From Neisseria montereyensis (GTDB taxonomy: Bacteria > Pseudomonadota > Gammaproteobacteria > Burkholderiales > Neisseriaceae), in contig NZ_JANUXW010000006.1 in NCBI RefSeq assembly GCF_024834045.1, forward strand, positions 1 to 64,000: DNA of 64,000 nt, in the 5' to 3' direction. Positions within the stretch are counted from its first letter, which is position 1. Every line of letters begins with the position of its first letter. This document shows, piece by piece, positions 45,670-56,436 of this stretch. The notes beneath the pieces are model-generated. The model made no database searches. It was given only the letters and a program-made list of their open reading frames with translations, and had not been told where the DNA came from. Made by a program: the position numbers and the translations under genes.

Positions 45670-48372
45670 ATGCAGCTTCACATACTCAATCATCCCAAAG
45701 ATACCGCGTTGGCAGGGGATGTCGAATTTTTGACACAGTCTTTATTCAAACTGTTGCACAATGAAACCACCGAAATTGTGTTGGATGCCGTTAAAAAACT
45801 GGCAGCATCTAACGACAGCGGCCCTATTATCGAAGAAGTGCTGCCTTTGCTGAACGAAAACCAAGTGCAAAATCTGATTATCGCCTGCGGCATGTTTTCG
45901 CAAATGCTTAATATTGCCGAAGACGTTCACCACGAACGCCGCCGCTTGGCGCATGAACAAGCCGGTAGTAATGCCGCGGCCGGTAGTGTGGCCGATACCG
46001 TTCGCAAGCTGCAAGAACATCAGATTGATGCCGCCACGGTTCAACAACAACTCGACCACACCCACATTGCCGCCGTACTCACCGCACACCCGACCGAAGT
46101 GCAACGGCAGGCCACCTTGAATTTCCACCGCCGCATCAGCGCCCTATTGCCGAAGCGGGAAAATTGCAACAGTGCCGAAGCCTTGGCCGAACTTCAACGC
46201 GAAGTCGATACCACCCTGTTGGCTTTATGGCAAACCAGCGAAACCCGCCATTACAAAATCACCGTCAACAACGAAATCAACAACGGCGTTTCGATTTTCC
46301 CGCTCAGTTTTTTCCAAGCCCTACCCAAACTCTACCGCAGCATGGAAAAAGCTTTTCAGACGGCCTATCCCAAAATCCGCGTGCCCGATATTCTGCAAAT
46401 CGGCGGCTGGATAGGCGGCGACCGCGACGGCAACCCTTTTGTTTCCGCCGACACCCTACGCTATGCCTTTACCCAGCATGCCGACACCGTTTTCCATTAT
46501 TACCGCCGCGAACTGGCCGCGCTGTATCACGACCTGCCGCTTTCCATCCGCCGCGTTGATGTAAGTGAAGCCCTGTTGGCGCTATCCGCCCGCTCGCCCG
46601 ACACCGAAATCGCGCATGAAGAAGAGCACTACCGCCGTGCCATCGCCTACATTATGGCGCGCCTGATTGCACGCGGTCATGAAATCGGTTTAACACTGGG
46701 TTGCCGTTTCGGCCTATTGGAGCCCTACCGCAACGCCGACGAATTTATCGCCGACCTAGAAATCCTCAGCCGCTCATTGCGTGAAAACGGCAGCGGTATG
46801 CTGGCAGATGCCCGTTTGGCGGATTTAATCCGCATGGCTTCCGTATTCGGTTTCTATATGATGCCGCTCGACCTGCGCCAACATGCCGCCAAACATGGTG
46901 AAGTCGTGGCCGAATTGTTTCAAAAAGCCGGGTTAGAAGCCTACGAAACCTTATCGGAAGCCGAAAAACAAACGGTTTTATTGCGCGAACTGCAACACCA
47001 GCGGCCGCTATACAGCCCCTATATCGATTACAGCGACCATACCCGCCACGAATTGGCTATTTTCCAAGAAGCCCGGAAAATCAAAAACGAATTGGGCGAA
47101 CACGCCATCAACCAAAGCATTATTTCCAATTGCGAACAGCCCAGCGACTTACTGGCCTTGGCATTGCTGCTGAAAGAAAGCGGCCTGCTCACATTGGAAA
47201 ACGGCAAACCACACAGCCGCATCAATATCGTGCCGCTGTTTGAAACCATCGAAGCCTTAGAAAACGCCTGCTCGGTAATGAATACCCTATTCAGCCTGCC
47301 GTGGTATCGCGATTTATTATCCGGCCGCGACAACATCCAAGAAATCATGCTCGGCTATTCCGACAGCAATAAAGACGGCGGCTATGTCAGCAGCTCATGG
47401 GGGCTTTATCAGGCCGAATTAGGCTTGGTCGAACTCTTCAAACAACACGGCATCCGCATGCGCCTTTTCCACGGACGCGGCGGCAGCGTCGGGCGCGGCG
47501 GCGGCCCCTCTTACCAAGCCATTCTGGCGCAACCGGCCGACAGCGTCGCCGGCCAGATACGCATTACCGAACAGGGCGAAGTGATTACCGCCAAATACGC
47601 CGAACCCGGCAATGCCCGCCGCAATCTTGAAACACTGATAGCCGCCACCCTCGAAGCCAGCCTGCTGCCGCAACACAAAATACCCGACGGCCAACTAATG
47701 CAGGCGCTTTCCGACAGCGCGTTTAAGCACTATCGCGCCCTGATTACCCGTGACGGCTTTATCGACTACTTCCTGCAAACCAGCCCGATTCGGGAAATCG
47801 CCACCCTCAACCTCGGCAGCCGCCCGGCCAGCCGTAAAACCTTGGCGCGGATTCAGGATTTGCGCGCTATCCCGTGGGTATTCTCATGGGCGCAAAACCG
47901 CCTGATGCTGCCCGCATGGTACGGCTTCGGCAGCGCGGTCGAAGAAGTCTGCCAAGCCGACAAAGGCCGTCTGAAAGACTTACAGCAACACGCACAAAGC
48001 GATCCGTTCTTCCAAGCCATGCTCTCGAATATGGAGCAAGTAATGGCCAAAACCGATTTAACACTGGCGGAAAACTACGCCGGCCTAAGCGAATCGCCCG
48101 AACAGGCAGCGGAAATTTTCGGCCTAATCAAAACCGAATACCTCAAAAGCCGCCAAGCCTTACTGGATATTCTGCAAGCCGACGAACTGCTCAGCGATAA
48201 CCGCACCCTCGCACGCTCGCTGGCCTTGAGAATCCCCTACCTCAACGCCCTCGGCAGCCTGCAAATCGCATTGCTCAAGCGGCTGCGGCAAGACCCCGAC
48301 AACCCGCGCCTGCTGCAAATGGTGCATCTCACCATTAACGGCGTTGCCCAAGGTTTGCGCAATACCGGCTAA
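45670..48372 (+). CDS. ppc: phosphoenolpyruvate carboxylase
   Basis: A 900-residue enzyme adding bicarbonate to PEP to form oxaloacetate, the anaplerotic entry to the TCA cycle. The catalytic His lies in [11 protein letters not shown] (about 138-148), the PEP site in the [10 protein letters not shown] segment and the [12 protein letters not shown] loop (about 605-616). The C-terminus ends NTG as in other bacterial PEPCs. AAAGG precedes the ATG by five bases. Two uptake sequences are in frame (near 46355 and 47964). The strong terminator downstream closes a single-gene unit. Confidence 0.97.
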   Translation: MQLHILNHPKDTALAGDVEFLTQSLFKLLHNETTEIVLDAVKKLAASNDSGPIIEEVLPLLNENQVQNLIIACGMFSQMLNIAEDVHHERRRLAHEQAGSNAAAGSVADTVRKLQEHQIDAATVQQQLDHTHIAAVLTAHPTEVQRQATLNFHRRISALLPKRENCNSAEALAELQREVDTTLLALWQTSETRHYKITVNNEINNGVSIFPLSFFQALPKLYRSMEKAFQTAYPKIRVPDILQIGGWIGGDRDGNPFVSADTLRYAFTQHADTVFHYYRRELAALYHDLPLSIRRVDVSEALLALSARSPDTEIAHEEEHYRRAIAYIMARLIARGHEIGLTLGCRFGLLEPYRNADEFIADLEILSRSLRENGSGMLADARLADLIRMASVFGFYMMPLDLRQHAAKHGEVVAELFQKAGLEAYETLSEAEKQTVLLRELQHQRPLYSPYIDYSDHTRHELAIFQEARKIKNELGEHAINQSIISNCEQPSDLLALALLLKESGLLTLENGKPHSRINIVPLFETIEALENACSVMNTLFSLPWYRDLLSGRDNIQEIMLGYSDSNKDGGYVSSSWGLYQAELGLVELFKQHGIRMRLFHGRGGSVGRGGGPSYQAILAQPADSVAGQIRITEQGEVITAKYAEPGNARRNLETLIAATLEASLLPQHKIPDGQLMQALSDSAFKHYRALITRDGFIDYFLQTSPIREIATLNLGSRPASRKTLARIQDLRAIPWVFSWAQNRLMLPAWYGFGSAVEEVCQADKGRLKDLQQHAQSDPFFQAMLSNMEQVMAKTDLTLAENYAGLSESPEQAAEIFGLIKTEYLKSRQALLDILQADELLSDNRTLARSLALRIPYLNALGSLQIALLKRLRQDPDNPRLLQMVHLTINGVAQGLRNTG

Positions 48373-48386
48373 CGTATCCGCAACCG

Positions 48387-48437
48387 AATCAGGCCGTCTG
48401 AAAAGCCATTTATCCCTTTTCAGACGGCCTGATTTTT
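48387..48437 (+). terminator. uptake-sequence terminator of ppc
   Basis: Nineteen-base arms (AATCAGGCCGTCTGAAAAG and complement) around ten bases, followed by a T run. Another single copy is at about 48468. Confidence 0.85.
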
Positions 48438-48598
48438 TATACTTACCGTTATCGTATCAACCATACCTTTCAGACGGCCTCACCCACCGAAAACAGCCGA
48501 ACAAGCCGTTTGGCGCTATAATTTACGTTTGAAATGTAGGTTCTGACTTCTACATTTTTCTATTCCCGATAACGGATAACAACAAGAGAATCCGCACC

Positions 48599-49648
48599 AT
48601 GCCCTACCGCTACCGACAACCCCTACCCGATACGCCGCTGGATATTATCGGCGACGTACACGGCGAGCTTGAACCGCTTCAAGCCCTGCTTCATCAGCTT
48701 GGCTACAACAGCGACGGCAGCCACCCGCAGGGTAGGAAAATCGTGTTTGTCGGCGACTTATGCGACCGCGGCCCCGACAGCCCTGCGGTTTTAAACTGGT
48801 TTTTCCAAGCGCATCAGGCCGGCAATGCCTTGATGGTACTCGGCAATCACGAGCTGAATTTATTGGTATCCGACCCCAAAGACGGCTCGGGTTGGTTTTT
48901 CCCCCAACGCGGCAACGCCGACACCGAACGCTACGCACCGTGGCACATTCTTCCCGACTCGGAAAAATCCGCACTCACCGACTGGTTGGCCGAACAGCCG
49001 CTCATTCTCGAACGGCACGACCTGCGCATTGTCCATGCTGCTTGGATAGCCCGAACCTTTCCGGCACTCGATGCCGCTTACGGTGAAAGCATTGTCGAAC
49101 AATACCGCCGCTTTGATGACGAACTGAAACAACAACTCCGAACCGCCGACTGGTATGCCGATTATCTCGACGAACAGCAACGCTATAAACCGCTGCTCGA
49201 CGATGCCGACCGCCTGCCGCCCGCCATGCCCGCTACGGCACAATACGAACTCAACCGCAGCCGCCTCCACCCCATCCGCGCCCTCACCAGCGGCATCGAG
49301 CACCTCGCCGCCAAGCCTTTTTATGCCGGCGGCCGTTGGCGTTTTACCGCCCGATACGGCTGGTGGGACGACTATACCGAAAACATTCCGGTGCTCATCG
49401 GCCACTATTGGCGCAGCCGCTACCCGCAACCGCCCGCCTCCGACAGGGAAAACATCCTCCCTGCCGCCGGCAACGCATGGCACGGCGCAAACAATAATGT
49501 GTTTTGTGTCGATTTTTCCATCGGCGCCCGTTGGCGCGACCGCAAACGCGGCATACCGCCGCAACAATCCAAATTCTTTTTGGCCGCCCTACGCTGGCCG
49601 GAAAACGTGCTGGTATTCCACAACGGCGAGCGCGAACCCACCGTTTAA
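48599..49648 (+). CDS. calcineurin-type metallophosphatase
   Basis: A 349-residue metallophosphoesterase with the full metal-site set: GDVHGE (18-23), GDLCDRG (52-58), GNHE (82-85), a later HAAW and GHYW. It resembles bacterial PrpE/ApaH-like diadenosine polyphosphate or protein phosphatases, but it is longer and the substrate cannot be set. No signal peptide. It precedes orn with a short gap containing two uptake sequences. Confidence 0.8.
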   Translation: MPYRYRQPLPDTPLDIIGDVHGELEPLQALLHQLGYNSDGSHPQGRKIVFVGDLCDRGPDSPAVLNWFFQAHQAGNALMVLGNHELNLLVSDPKDGSGWFFPQRGNADTERYAPWHILPDSEKSALTDWLAEQPLILERHDLRIVHAAWIARTFPALDAAYGESIVEQYRRFDDELKQQLRTADWYADYLDEQQRYKPLLDDADRLPPAMPATAQYELNRSRLHPIRALTSGIEHLAAKPFYAGGRWRFTARYGWWDDYTENIPVLIGHYWRSRYPQPPASDRENILPAAGNAWHGANNNVFCVDFSIGARWRDRKRGIPPQQSKFFLAALRWPENVLVFHNGEREPTV

Positions 49649-49720
49649 ACATCCGCCTCAAATGTTCAGACGGCCTCCAAGCCATAAATCCTTTATAATA
49701 AGCGCTGATTAAAATAGATA

Positions 49721-49732
49721 AGGCCGTCTGAA
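49721..49732 (+). repeat. single uptake sequence abutting the orn start codon
   Basis: AGGCCGTCTGAA ends three bases before the orn ATG; the preceding A makes AAGG the only Shine-Dalgarno-like element, 12 bases from the start. Confidence 0.7.
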
Positions 49733-49735
49733 AAC

Positions 49736-50290
49736 ATGACTCAAAACGCAACCCATCTTTGCTGGCTCGATATGGAAATGACCGGGCTGAACCCCGAAAC
49801 CGACAAAATTATCGAAGTCGCCATGATTATTACCGATCAGGATTTAAACGTATTGGCACAATCCGAAGTGTATGCCATCCATCAAAGCGACGACATCCTA
49901 AACAATATGGACGCATGGAACACCGCCACCCACGCCCGCACGGGGCTGACGCAGCGGGTGCGCGAATCGAAACACACCGAAGCCGAAGTCGAGCAAAAAC
50001 TATTGGACTTTATGGCAGAATGGATTCCCGCCCAAACTTCCCCGATGTGCGGCAACACCATCCACCAAGACCGCCGTTTTATGGTGCGCTATATGCCCCG
50101 TCTTGAAACCTACTTCCATTACCGCAATCTGGATGTTTCCACCCTAAAAGAACTGGCACGCCGTTGGAACCCCGCCGTTTACAAAGGCGTGGTCAAAAAA
50201 GGCGCGCATCAGGCTTTAGACGATATTTTGGAAAGCATTGAAGAAATGCGTTATTACCGCGAACACTTCCTGCGGCTGCCGACGGCATAA
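49736..50290 (+). CDS. orn: oligoribonuclease
   Basis: A 184-residue DEDDh 3'-5' exonuclease that degrades 2-5-nucleotide RNAs and clears pGpG. Catalytic D12 and E14 lie in WLDMEMTGL, followed by the middle aspartate in NTIHQDRRF and H-x(4)-D in GAHQALDDI. The length is normal for the family. It lies between the metallophosphatase and pepN genes, all on the plus strand. Confidence 0.96.
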   Translation: MTQNATHLCWLDMEMTGLNPETDKIIEVAMIITDQDLNVLAQSEVYAIHQSDDILNNMDAWNTATHARTGLTQRVRESKHTEAEVEQKLLDFMAEWIPAQTSPMCGNTIHQDRRFMVRYMPRLETYFHYRNLDVSTLKELARRWNPAVYKGVVKKGAHQALDDILESIEEMRYYREHFLRLPTA

Positions 50291-50366
50291 ACCGACAGGC
50301 CGTCTGAAAATAACCGCCTGAAACCGCCCGATACCGACATCACCGAATTTTATAGAAGAGCGCTTT

Positions 50367-53003
50367 ATGAGCAAAACCGTACATTACCTGAAAGACTATC
50401 AGGCTCCGGCCTACACCGTTTCCCACACCGACCTACATTTCGACATACAGGAACCCTACACCACCGTTCAAGCAGATTTGGCCGTTGTGCCGCAAACCAT
50501 CGGCGCCCCGTTGGTGTTGGACGGGTCCGCCGAATTGCTATCAGTCCGCATCAACGGCAACGACGTCAGCGACTACACACTGGCCGACGAAAAACTCACC
50601 ATCGCCAACGTGCCGCACGAAGCCTTTACCCTATCGGTAGCAACACGCATCAAGCCGTCTGAAAACAAATCGCTAATGGGATTGTATGCATCGGGCGGCA
50701 ACCTGTTTACCCAGTGCGAACCGGAAGGTTTTCGTAAAATCACGTTTTACCCCGACCGCCCCGATGTGATGTCGGTTTTCACCACCACCATCACCGCCGA
50801 CGAAAGCCGCTACCCCGTTTTGCTGTCCAACGGCAACAAAACCGACAGCGGCAAACTTTCAGACGGCCGCCATTGGGTAAAATGGTCGGATCCGTTTGCC
50901 AAACCGAGCTACCTGTTTGCTTTGGTTGCCGGCGATTTGGCCAAAACCAGCGACAGCTTCACCACCCGCAGCGGTAAAACAGTCGCCATCGAATTCTATA
51001 CCGCCGCAGCCGACCAAAATAAAACCGGATTTGCCGTCGAATCGCTGAAAAACGCCATGCGTTGGGACGAAACCCGCTTCGATCTCGAGTACGATTTGGA
51101 TATCTACATGGTTGTCGCCGTCGGCGACTTCAATATGGGCGCGATGGAAAACAAAGGCCTGAATATTTTCAACACCAAATACGTTTTGGCCGACAGCCGT
51201 ACCGCCACCGATGCCGATTTTGCCGGTATCGAAAGCGTGATTGCCCACGAATATTTCCACAACTGGACAGGCAACCGCGTGACCTGCCGCGACTGGTTCC
51301 AACTTTCACTCAAAGAAGGGCTGACCGTTTTCCGAGATCAGGAATTCTCAGCCGACCGCGCCGGCATGCTGACCCGCATCGAAAACGTCGCCCTGTTGCG
51401 GCAGCACCAGTTCCCCGAAGATGCCGGCCCCACCGCCCACCCCGTCCGCCCCGCTTCTTACGAAGAAATGAACAACTTCTACACCATGACGGTTTATGAA
51501 AAAGGCGCGGAAGTGGTGCGCATGTACCACACTTTCTTAGGCGAAGCAGGCTTCCAAAAAGGCATGAAACTGTATTTCCAACGCCACGACGGCCAAGCCG
51601 TTACCTGCGACGACTTCCGCGCCGCGATGGCCGATGCCAACGGCTTCGACTTCGACCAATTCGCCCTATGGTACAGCCAAGCCGGCACCCCTGTTTTAGA
51701 CGTTGCCACCGAAGCGCAAAATAACGGCGGCTACCTTATCCGCATCAAACAGCACATTCCCGCCACGCCGGATATGGCCGATAAAAAACCGATGATGATA
51801 CCGGTGAAAATCGCCCTCTTTAGCGCCGAAACCGATTCATTCGGCCAACCGGTCGCATTCGGATTGGACAACAGCGATGCCTTGCAAACCGAAACCGTTT
51901 TGCGCGTTACCGAAGCCGAACAAACATTCGTTTTAAAAGGCGTTAACCGCCAAGTCGTTCCCTCGCTGCTGCGCGGTTTCTCCGCCCCCGTGCACCTCAA
52001 CTACCCATACAGCGACGAAGATTTAAGCGTTTTATTGGCCGCCGACAACGATCCTTTTGCCCGTTGGGAAGCCGGACAAACCCTATACCGCCGCGCCATT
52101 GCCGCCAATGAAACCGCTTTGGCACAAAAGCAACCGCTGCCGGAACACACTAAGCTGTTGCAAGCAGTCGAATATGTGTTAAAAGCGGATTTAGACGCCG
52201 GTTTCAAAGCCATGCTGTTAGGCATCCCACACGAAGCCGAATTATGGGCCGACCGCAACACCATCGACCCCTTGCGCATCCACCACGCCCGCGAAGCCCT
52301 GCTTGATCTTATCGCCACCCGCTTCAAAGATTATTTTTACGCCCTCAATAGCGAAGGTGCGCAACATGAGCAACAAGCCGACCCGGCCACCCGCTACGAA
52401 TACAGCCCCGAGCTGGCCGGCTGGCGCAGCTTGCGTAATGTCTGCCGCGCTTTTGTCTTACGCGCCGATCCGGCACATATCGACACCGTCGCCGAACGCT
52501 ATGCCGCTATGGCGCAAAACATGACCCACGAATGGGGTGTCTTGTCGGCCGTCAACCACAACGAAAGCGATAAGCGCAACGAATTACTGGCCGCCTTTGC
52601 TGAAAAATTCAGCGAAGATGCTTTGGTGATGGACAAATATTTCATGCTCGTTGCCGCCAGCCGCCGCAGCGACACCCTCACCCAAGTTCAGACGGCCTTG
52701 CAACACCCAAAATTCAGCTTGGAAAACCCCAATAAAGCACGTTCGCTACTGGGTGCGTTCAGCCGTAACATCCCCCATTTCCATGCCGAAAACGGTTCGG
52801 GCTATGCCTTTATCGCCGACAAAGTGATGGAAATCGACCGCTTCAACCCGCAAGTTGCCGCCCGCTTGGTACAGGCCTTCAATATCTGCAACAAACTCGA
52901 ACCTGTCCGCCAACAACACATGAAAGAACAACTCAAACGGATTCAGGCGCAACAAGGCTTATCGAAAGATACCGCCGAAATTGTCGGCAAAATCCTTGCC
53001 TAA
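50367..53003 (+). CDS. pepN: aminopeptidase N
   Basis: An 878-residue M1-family zinc metallopeptidase releasing N-terminal residues from peptides in the cytoplasm. The exopeptidase motif GAMEN (about 258-262) and the zinc site [11 protein letters not shown] (about 294-304, HExxH with the distal Glu in [13 protein letters not shown]) are present. The all-helical C-terminal domain is complete. Three uptake sequences lie in frame (near 50646, 50860 and 52690). It ends at a paired uptake-sequence terminator. Confidence 0.97.
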   Translation: MSKTVHYLKDYQAPAYTVSHTDLHFDIQEPYTTVQADLAVVPQTIGAPLVLDGSAELLSVRINGNDVSDYTLADEKLTIANVPHEAFTLSVATRIKPSENKSLMGLYASGGNLFTQCEPEGFRKITFYPDRPDVMSVFTTTITADESRYPVLLSNGNKTDSGKLSDGRHWVKWSDPFAKPSYLFALVAGDLAKTSDSFTTRSGKTVAIEFYTAAADQNKTGFAVESLKNAMRWDETRFDLEYDLDIYMVVAVGDFNMGAMENKGLNIFNTKYVLADSRTATDADFAGIESVIAHEYFHNWTGNRVTCRDWFQLSLKEGLTVFRDQEFSADRAGMLTRIENVALLRQHQFPEDAGPTAHPVRPASYEEMNNFYTMTVYEKGAEVVRMYHTFLGEAGFQKGMKLYFQRHDGQAVTCDDFRAAMADANGFDFDQFALWYSQAGTPVLDVATEAQNNGGYLIRIKQHIPATPDMADKKPMMIPVKIALFSAETDSFGQPVAFGLDNSDALQTETVLRVTEAEQTFVLKGVNRQVVPSLLRGFSAPVHLNYPYSDEDLSVLLAADNDPFARWEAGQTLYRRAIAANETALAQKQPLPEHTKLLQAVEYVLKADLDAGFKAMLLGIPHEAELWADRNTIDPLRIHHAREALLDLIATRFKDYFYALNSEGAQHEQQADPATRYEYSPELAGWRSLRNVCRAFVLRADPAHIDTVAERYAAMAQNMTHEWGVLSAVNHNESDKRNELLAAFAEKFSEDALVMDKYFMLVAASRRSDTLTQVQTALQHPKFSLENPNKARSLLGAFSRNIPHFHAENGSGYAFIADKVMEIDRFNPQVAARLVQAFNICNKLEPVRQQHMKEQLKRIQAQQGLSKDTAEIVGKILA

Positions 53004-53016
53004 CCGTGTTTACCGA

Positions 53017-53053
53017 GCTTAGGCCGTCTGAAAACTGTTCAGACGGCCTAAGC
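53017..53053 (+). terminator. uptake-sequence terminator of pepN
   Basis: Sixteen-base perfect arms (GCTTAGGCCGTCTGAA and complement) around a five-base loop, 13 bases past the stop. Confidence 0.75.
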
Positions 53054-53169
53054 ATCCCTACTTTGCAGCTGTTTACAACAACCATTTGAAACACATCAAA
53101 CCCATGCGCTTGCACGGTCTGCATGATTGTTTTAAAGTAAACGGCATTACATCTGCGAGAACAACCGAC

Positions 53170-54159
53170 ATGAACATTACCGTTATAGGCGCAGGCTCTT
53201 GGGGAACTGCATTAGCCATCCACTTCGCCCTACACGGGCACCGCGTTGCTTTATGGTCACGAAACCGCGACCACATCGAAACCATCGAAGCAGAGCGTGA
53301 AAACAAACACCACCTGCCCGGATTCGCTTTCCCCGAAAACCTAACCGCACACACGGATTTAACCGATGCGTTAAAAGACAGCGAACTGGTTTTAATCGCC
53401 ACGTCCGTTGCCGGTTTGCGCGACAGCGCACAATTGCTGGCCGAACACAATGCCGGACACCTGCCGGTATTAACCGCCTGCAAAGGCTTTGAGCAAGATA
53501 CCGGATTGATGGCGTTCCAAGTGGTGAAAGAAGTGCTGCCGGACAACAACCGCATCGGCATGCTTTCCGGCCCCAGCTTTGCGCAGGAACTGGCCAAACA
53601 ACTGCCTTGCGCCGTGGTATTGGCTTCTGAAAACAAAGCATGGATTGAAGCATTGGTGGGCAGCCTCAATACCAATGTATTGCGTCTATACGGCAGCGAA
53701 GACGTTATCGGCGTGGCTGTCGGCGGTTCGGTGAAAAATATTATGGCCATCGCCACCGGCCTTTCAGACGGCCTCGAATACGGCTTAAACGCACGCGCAG
53801 CCTTGGTAACGCGCGGTTTGGCCGAAATCACCCGCTTGGCCGTTGCCATGGGTGCACACCCCAAAACCATGATGGGCTTGGCCGGCATCGGCGACCTTAT
53901 TCTTACCTGTACCGGTGCGCTTTCACGCAACCGCCGCGTCGGCTTGGGCTTGGCAGAAGGCAAAGATCTGCATCAGGTATTGCTGGAAATCGGCCATGTA
54001 TCCGAGGGCGTCAGCACCATCGAAGAAGTCTTCAATACCGCGTGCAAGTACCAAATCGATATGCCGATCACGCATACCCTACTGCAACTCTTACGCAAAG
54101 AGCTCAACCCGCAGCAGGTTGTCGAACGCCTGATGGATCGCGAAGCCCGTTTCGAATAA
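53170..54159 (+). CDS. gpsA: NAD(P)-dependent glycerol-3-phosphate dehydrogenase
   Basis: A 329-residue cytoplasmic enzyme making sn-glycerol-3-phosphate from dihydroxyacetone phosphate for phospholipids. The Rossmann motif GAGSWGTALA is at residues 7-16. The LSGPSFAQE block and the catalytic lysine region VGGSVKNIMAIATGL are present. The frame opens 28 codons earlier at 53086, but the ATG at 53170 gives the family N-terminus. An uptake sequence encodes SDGLEYGLN in the conserved core (near 53765), so it is fixed in a constrained position. Confidence 0.96.
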   Translation: MNITVIGAGSWGTALAIHFALHGHRVALWSRNRDHIETIEAERENKHHLPGFAFPENLTAHTDLTDALKDSELVLIATSVAGLRDSAQLLAEHNAGHLPVLTACKGFEQDTGLMAFQVVKEVLPDNNRIGMLSGPSFAQELAKQLPCAVVLASENKAWIEALVGSLNTNVLRLYGSEDVIGVAVGGSVKNIMAIATGLSDGLEYGLNARAALVTRGLAEITRLAVAMGAHPKTMMGLAGIGDLILTCTGALSRNRRVGLGLAEGKDLHQVLLEIGHVSEGVSTIEEVFNTACKYQIDMPITHTLLQLLRKELNPQQVVERLMDREARFE

Positions 54160-54177
54160 TCGTTCAACCCATACGGC

Positions 54178-54211
54178 AGGCCGTCTGAAAAATATCGCGT
54201 TCAGACGGCCT
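54178..54211 (+). terminator. uptake-sequence hairpin after gpsA
   Basis: AGGCCGTCTGAA and its complement around ten bases, followed by TTATTTG. Confidence 0.75.
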
Positions 54212-54273
54212 TATTTGACAGCATCTTTTATCCCTACTATGCTTGCGCCCATATTAACCGAGCGGTGTACAAC

Positions 54274-54666
54274 ATGAATCAGTATCTAGACAAACTCGAA
54301 GCCGGCGTTTACCAACTGATACAAAAATTTGAAACCCAAATAGGTGAAAACAAACGCCAACAGGAAGAAATTGCCCGTCTGCAAGCAGCGATTGCCAAGC
54401 AAAAAGAGGCGCAAGCGCAACAAAAAAACGAACACGAAGCCGCAGTAGACGAACTGAGCGAAGCACTCATGGCGCAGATGCACAACCTCAAAAATGAAAC
54501 CGAACAGCGGATTCAAGAAGTGACCGATGAAATGCAAAGCAGAATAGATGCATTAACTGCCGAAAACCAAAAATACCGCGACGCATTGGCTGCCAATGCC
54601 GAGCACCTCCGCACCCTGTTGGCACGCCTGCCGCAAGAAAATACCACAACCATACAAGAGGGCTAA
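54274..54666 (+). CDS. small coiled-coil protein upstream of zapA
   Basis: A 130-residue protein, almost wholly predicted coiled coil (ENKRQQEEIARLQAAIAKQ, AQAQQKNEHEAAVDELSEAL and so on), rich in Q, E and K, without membrane or signal segments. It ends three bases before zapA and is certainly co-transcribed with it. By position and structure it resembles the ZapB/TIGR02449-type proteins found beside zapA, suggesting a cell-division scaffold, but there is no sequence motif to prove it. A GTG at 54265 is an alternative start. Confidence 0.8.
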   Translation: MNQYLDKLEAGVYQLIQKFETQIGENKRQQEEIARLQAAIAKQKEAQAQQKNEHEAAVDELSEALMAQMHNLKNETEQRIQEVTDEMQSRIDALTAENQKYRDALAANAEHLRTLLARLPQENTTTIQEG

Positions 54667-54669
54667 ACC

Positions 54670-54966
54670 ATGAGTATCGAACAAGTGAATCTGGATATTA
54701 TGGGCCGCTCCTTCACCATCGGCACCCCCACAGAAGAAAAAGCCACCCTGATGCAAGCCGTTAACATGTTGAATGAAAAGTTTAATACGATTAGACAAAA
54801 CGGACGTATCGTCGAAACCGACAAGATTTTGATTATGGCCGCATTGAACTTGGTACACGACTTATTAAAAATGTCGATGAAAGATGATTTGGCAATCGGT
54901 GATTTTGAGCGTAAAATAACCGACATGACTAATGCTTGTGAAAAAGTTTTATCAAAAATAAACTGA
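54670..54966 (+). CDS. zapA: cell division protein ZapA
   Basis: A 98-residue FtsZ-ring stabiliser. The N-terminal strand region VNLDIMGRSFTIGTP and the following helix are typical of ZapA, and the C-terminal coiled coil ends LSKIN. GAGGGC precedes the ATG. The gene overlaps the same operon as the coiled-coil gene and is followed by 6S RNA, the arrangement seen across gamma- and beta-proteobacteria. Confidence 0.93.
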   Translation: MSIEQVNLDIMGRSFTIGTPTEEKATLMQAVNMLNEKFNTIRQNGRIVETDKILIMAALNLVHDLLKMSMKDDLAIGDFERKITDMTNACEKVLSKIN

Positions 54967-54990
54967 ATCAAACAAGTGTTAAAACTTTTA

Positions 54991-55167
54991 TATCCCTGCG
55001 GTGTTCGCGACGGCATATATTCCTTTGAACCAATACGTTCGCTTAAGGTTGCCGAGAGTTTGCAGTGGGCGTGCGCGTCTTCACAGATGAACCCGAAACT
55101 GCCCGTGGTGACCGCCTTGTCTACAAGGTTCAAGCGGATTCAGCCGAAACGGCATATGCGGGGATAC
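54991..55167 (+). ncRNA. ssrS: 6S RNA
   Basis: About 177 nt downstream of zapA. The ends pair (TATCCCTGC with GCGGGGATA), and the sequence beside them (GGTGTTCGCGACGG ... GCCGAAACGGC) and the internal inverted segments fit the long rod with a central bubble. 6S RNA mimics an open promoter and sequesters sigma-70 RNA polymerase in stationary phase. The ends are estimated from the pairing. A strong terminator follows within ten bases. Confidence 0.82.
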
Positions 55168-55173
55168 CCTTTT

Positions 55174-55203
55174 AAAAGCACCGTGTTAACACGGTGCTTT
55201 TTC
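55174..55203 (+). terminator. terminator of the zapA-6S RNA unit
   Basis: AAAAGCACCGTG and CACGGTGCTTTT form a perfect 12-base stem with loop TTAA and a T run. Confidence 0.92.
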
Positions 55204-55347
55204 TCTATCACCGCAAAAACAACATAACGGTGGCAAACCCGCCATATAGCGCCCCGTATCCATGCCCGAGAAAATCTATTCAGATTGACAGCCGCTAAAA
55301 TCATCTATAAAATTGGCAGCTTTCTATATCTATCTGGATTACCCCTT

Positions 55348-55776
55348 ATGAAAACCTTTTCAGCCAAGCCGCATGAAGTAAAGCGCGAGTGGTTTGTGGT
55401 TGACGCCCAAGACAAAGTTTTGGGTCGCGTTGCCGCAGAAATCGCACGTCGTTTGCGCGGCAAACATAAGCCCGAATATACCCCCCACGTTGACACCGGC
55501 GATTACATTATCGTCATCAATGCAGACAAATTACGCGTTACCGGTAAAAAAGCGTTGGATAAAAAATACTATCGCCACTCAGGCTACCCCGGCGGTATCT
55601 ACGAGCGCAATTTCACCGAAATGCAAAACCAATTCCCCGAGCGTGTTTTGGAAAAAGCCGTAAAAGGCATGTTGCCCAAAGGCCCCTTAGGCTACGCCAT
55701 GATTAAAAAATTAAAAGTGTATGCCGGCTCAGAGCACGGTCATGCAGCCCAACAACCCAAAGTTTTGGAAATCTAA
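55348..55776 (+). CDS. rplM: 50S ribosomal protein L13
   Basis: A 142-residue protein. [38 protein letters not shown] and [12 protein letters not shown] are L13 signatures. The frame opens earlier at 55285, but the ATG at 55348 matches the family. It is followed by rpsI after nine bases, the universal rplM-rpsI pair. Confidence 0.97.
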   Translation: MKTFSAKPHEVKREWFVVDAQDKVLGRVAAEIARRLRGKHKPEYTPHVDTGDYIIVINADKLRVTGKKALDKKYYRHSGYPGGIYERNFTEMQNQFPERVLEKAVKGMLPKGPLGYAMIKKLKVYAGSEHGHAAQQPKVLEI

Positions 55777-55785
55777 GGACACGAC

Positions 55786-56178
55786 ATGAACGGTAAATAC
55801 TATTACGGCACAGGCCGCCGAAAAAGTTCAGTGGCTCGTGTATTCTTACAAAAAGGCACTGGTCAAATTATTGTAAACGGCCGCCCGGTTGACGAATTTT
55901 TCGCCCGCGAAACCAGCCGCATGGTCGTGCGCCAACCTTTGGTTCTGACTGACAACGCAGAAGCATTCGATATTAAAGTGAATGTTATCGGCGGCGGTGA
56001 AACCGGCCAATCAGGTGCGATTCGTCACGGCATTACCCGTGCATTGATCGACTATGATGCCGCTTTGAAACCGACACTTTCACAAGCCGGCTTCGTTACC
56101 CGCGATGCGCGTGAAGTTGAACGTAAAAAGCCCGGTCTGCGCAAAGCACGTCGTGCAAAACAATTCTCCAAACGTTAA
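55786..56178 (+). CDS. rpsI: 30S ribosomal protein S9
   Basis: A 130-residue protein ending in the P-site-contacting tail [25 protein letters not shown] and [19 protein letters not shown] are conserved. AAGGACACGAC precedes the ATG. It closes the rplM-rpsI unit at a compact terminator. Confidence 0.98.
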   Translation: MNGKYYYGTGRRKSSVARVFLQKGTGQIIVNGRPVDEFFARETSRMVVRQPLVLTDNAEAFDIKVNVIGGGETGQSGAIRHGITRALIDYDAALKPTLSQAGFVTRDAREVERKKPGLRKARRAKQFSKR

Positions 56179-56200
56179 TTTGTTTTGGAAACTTATTCAA

Positions 56201-56226
56201 AAATCCCTGCCATGCAGGGATTTTTT
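56201..56226 (+). terminator. terminator of rplM-rpsI
   Basis: ATCCCTGC and GCAGGGAT pair around three bases, followed by TTTTT. A single uptake sequence at about 56321 lies further on, before the convergent OmpA-domain gene. Confidence 0.88.
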
Positions 56227-56436
56227 ATATATTGATTTTACAGCTTCAAAAGAATCGACAATATTAACGCCAATCTCAAGTTTTCATATCCTTACAAGCC
56301 ATCCTAAACAGGATACCAAAGGCCGTCTGAAAAAATATTCCCTCATAAACCTCAAAATAAAAAAATCAGGCGGCGAACATTATTTTGCCCACCGCCCGAT
56401 TTGCCAAATAAATTACAATAGCAATACTATAACCAA

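Noticed and set aside
48860-49567. A 235-codon minus-strand frame opposite the metallophosphatase gene
   Set aside because: The plus-strand gene holds the metal-binding motifs. The antisense product is valine/glycine-rich with no family match.
53073-53963. A 296-codon minus-strand reading frame opposite gpsA
   Set aside because: Gpsa is clearly the real gene with full family motifs. The antisense frame has no recognisable domain and arises from the codon bias of gpsA.
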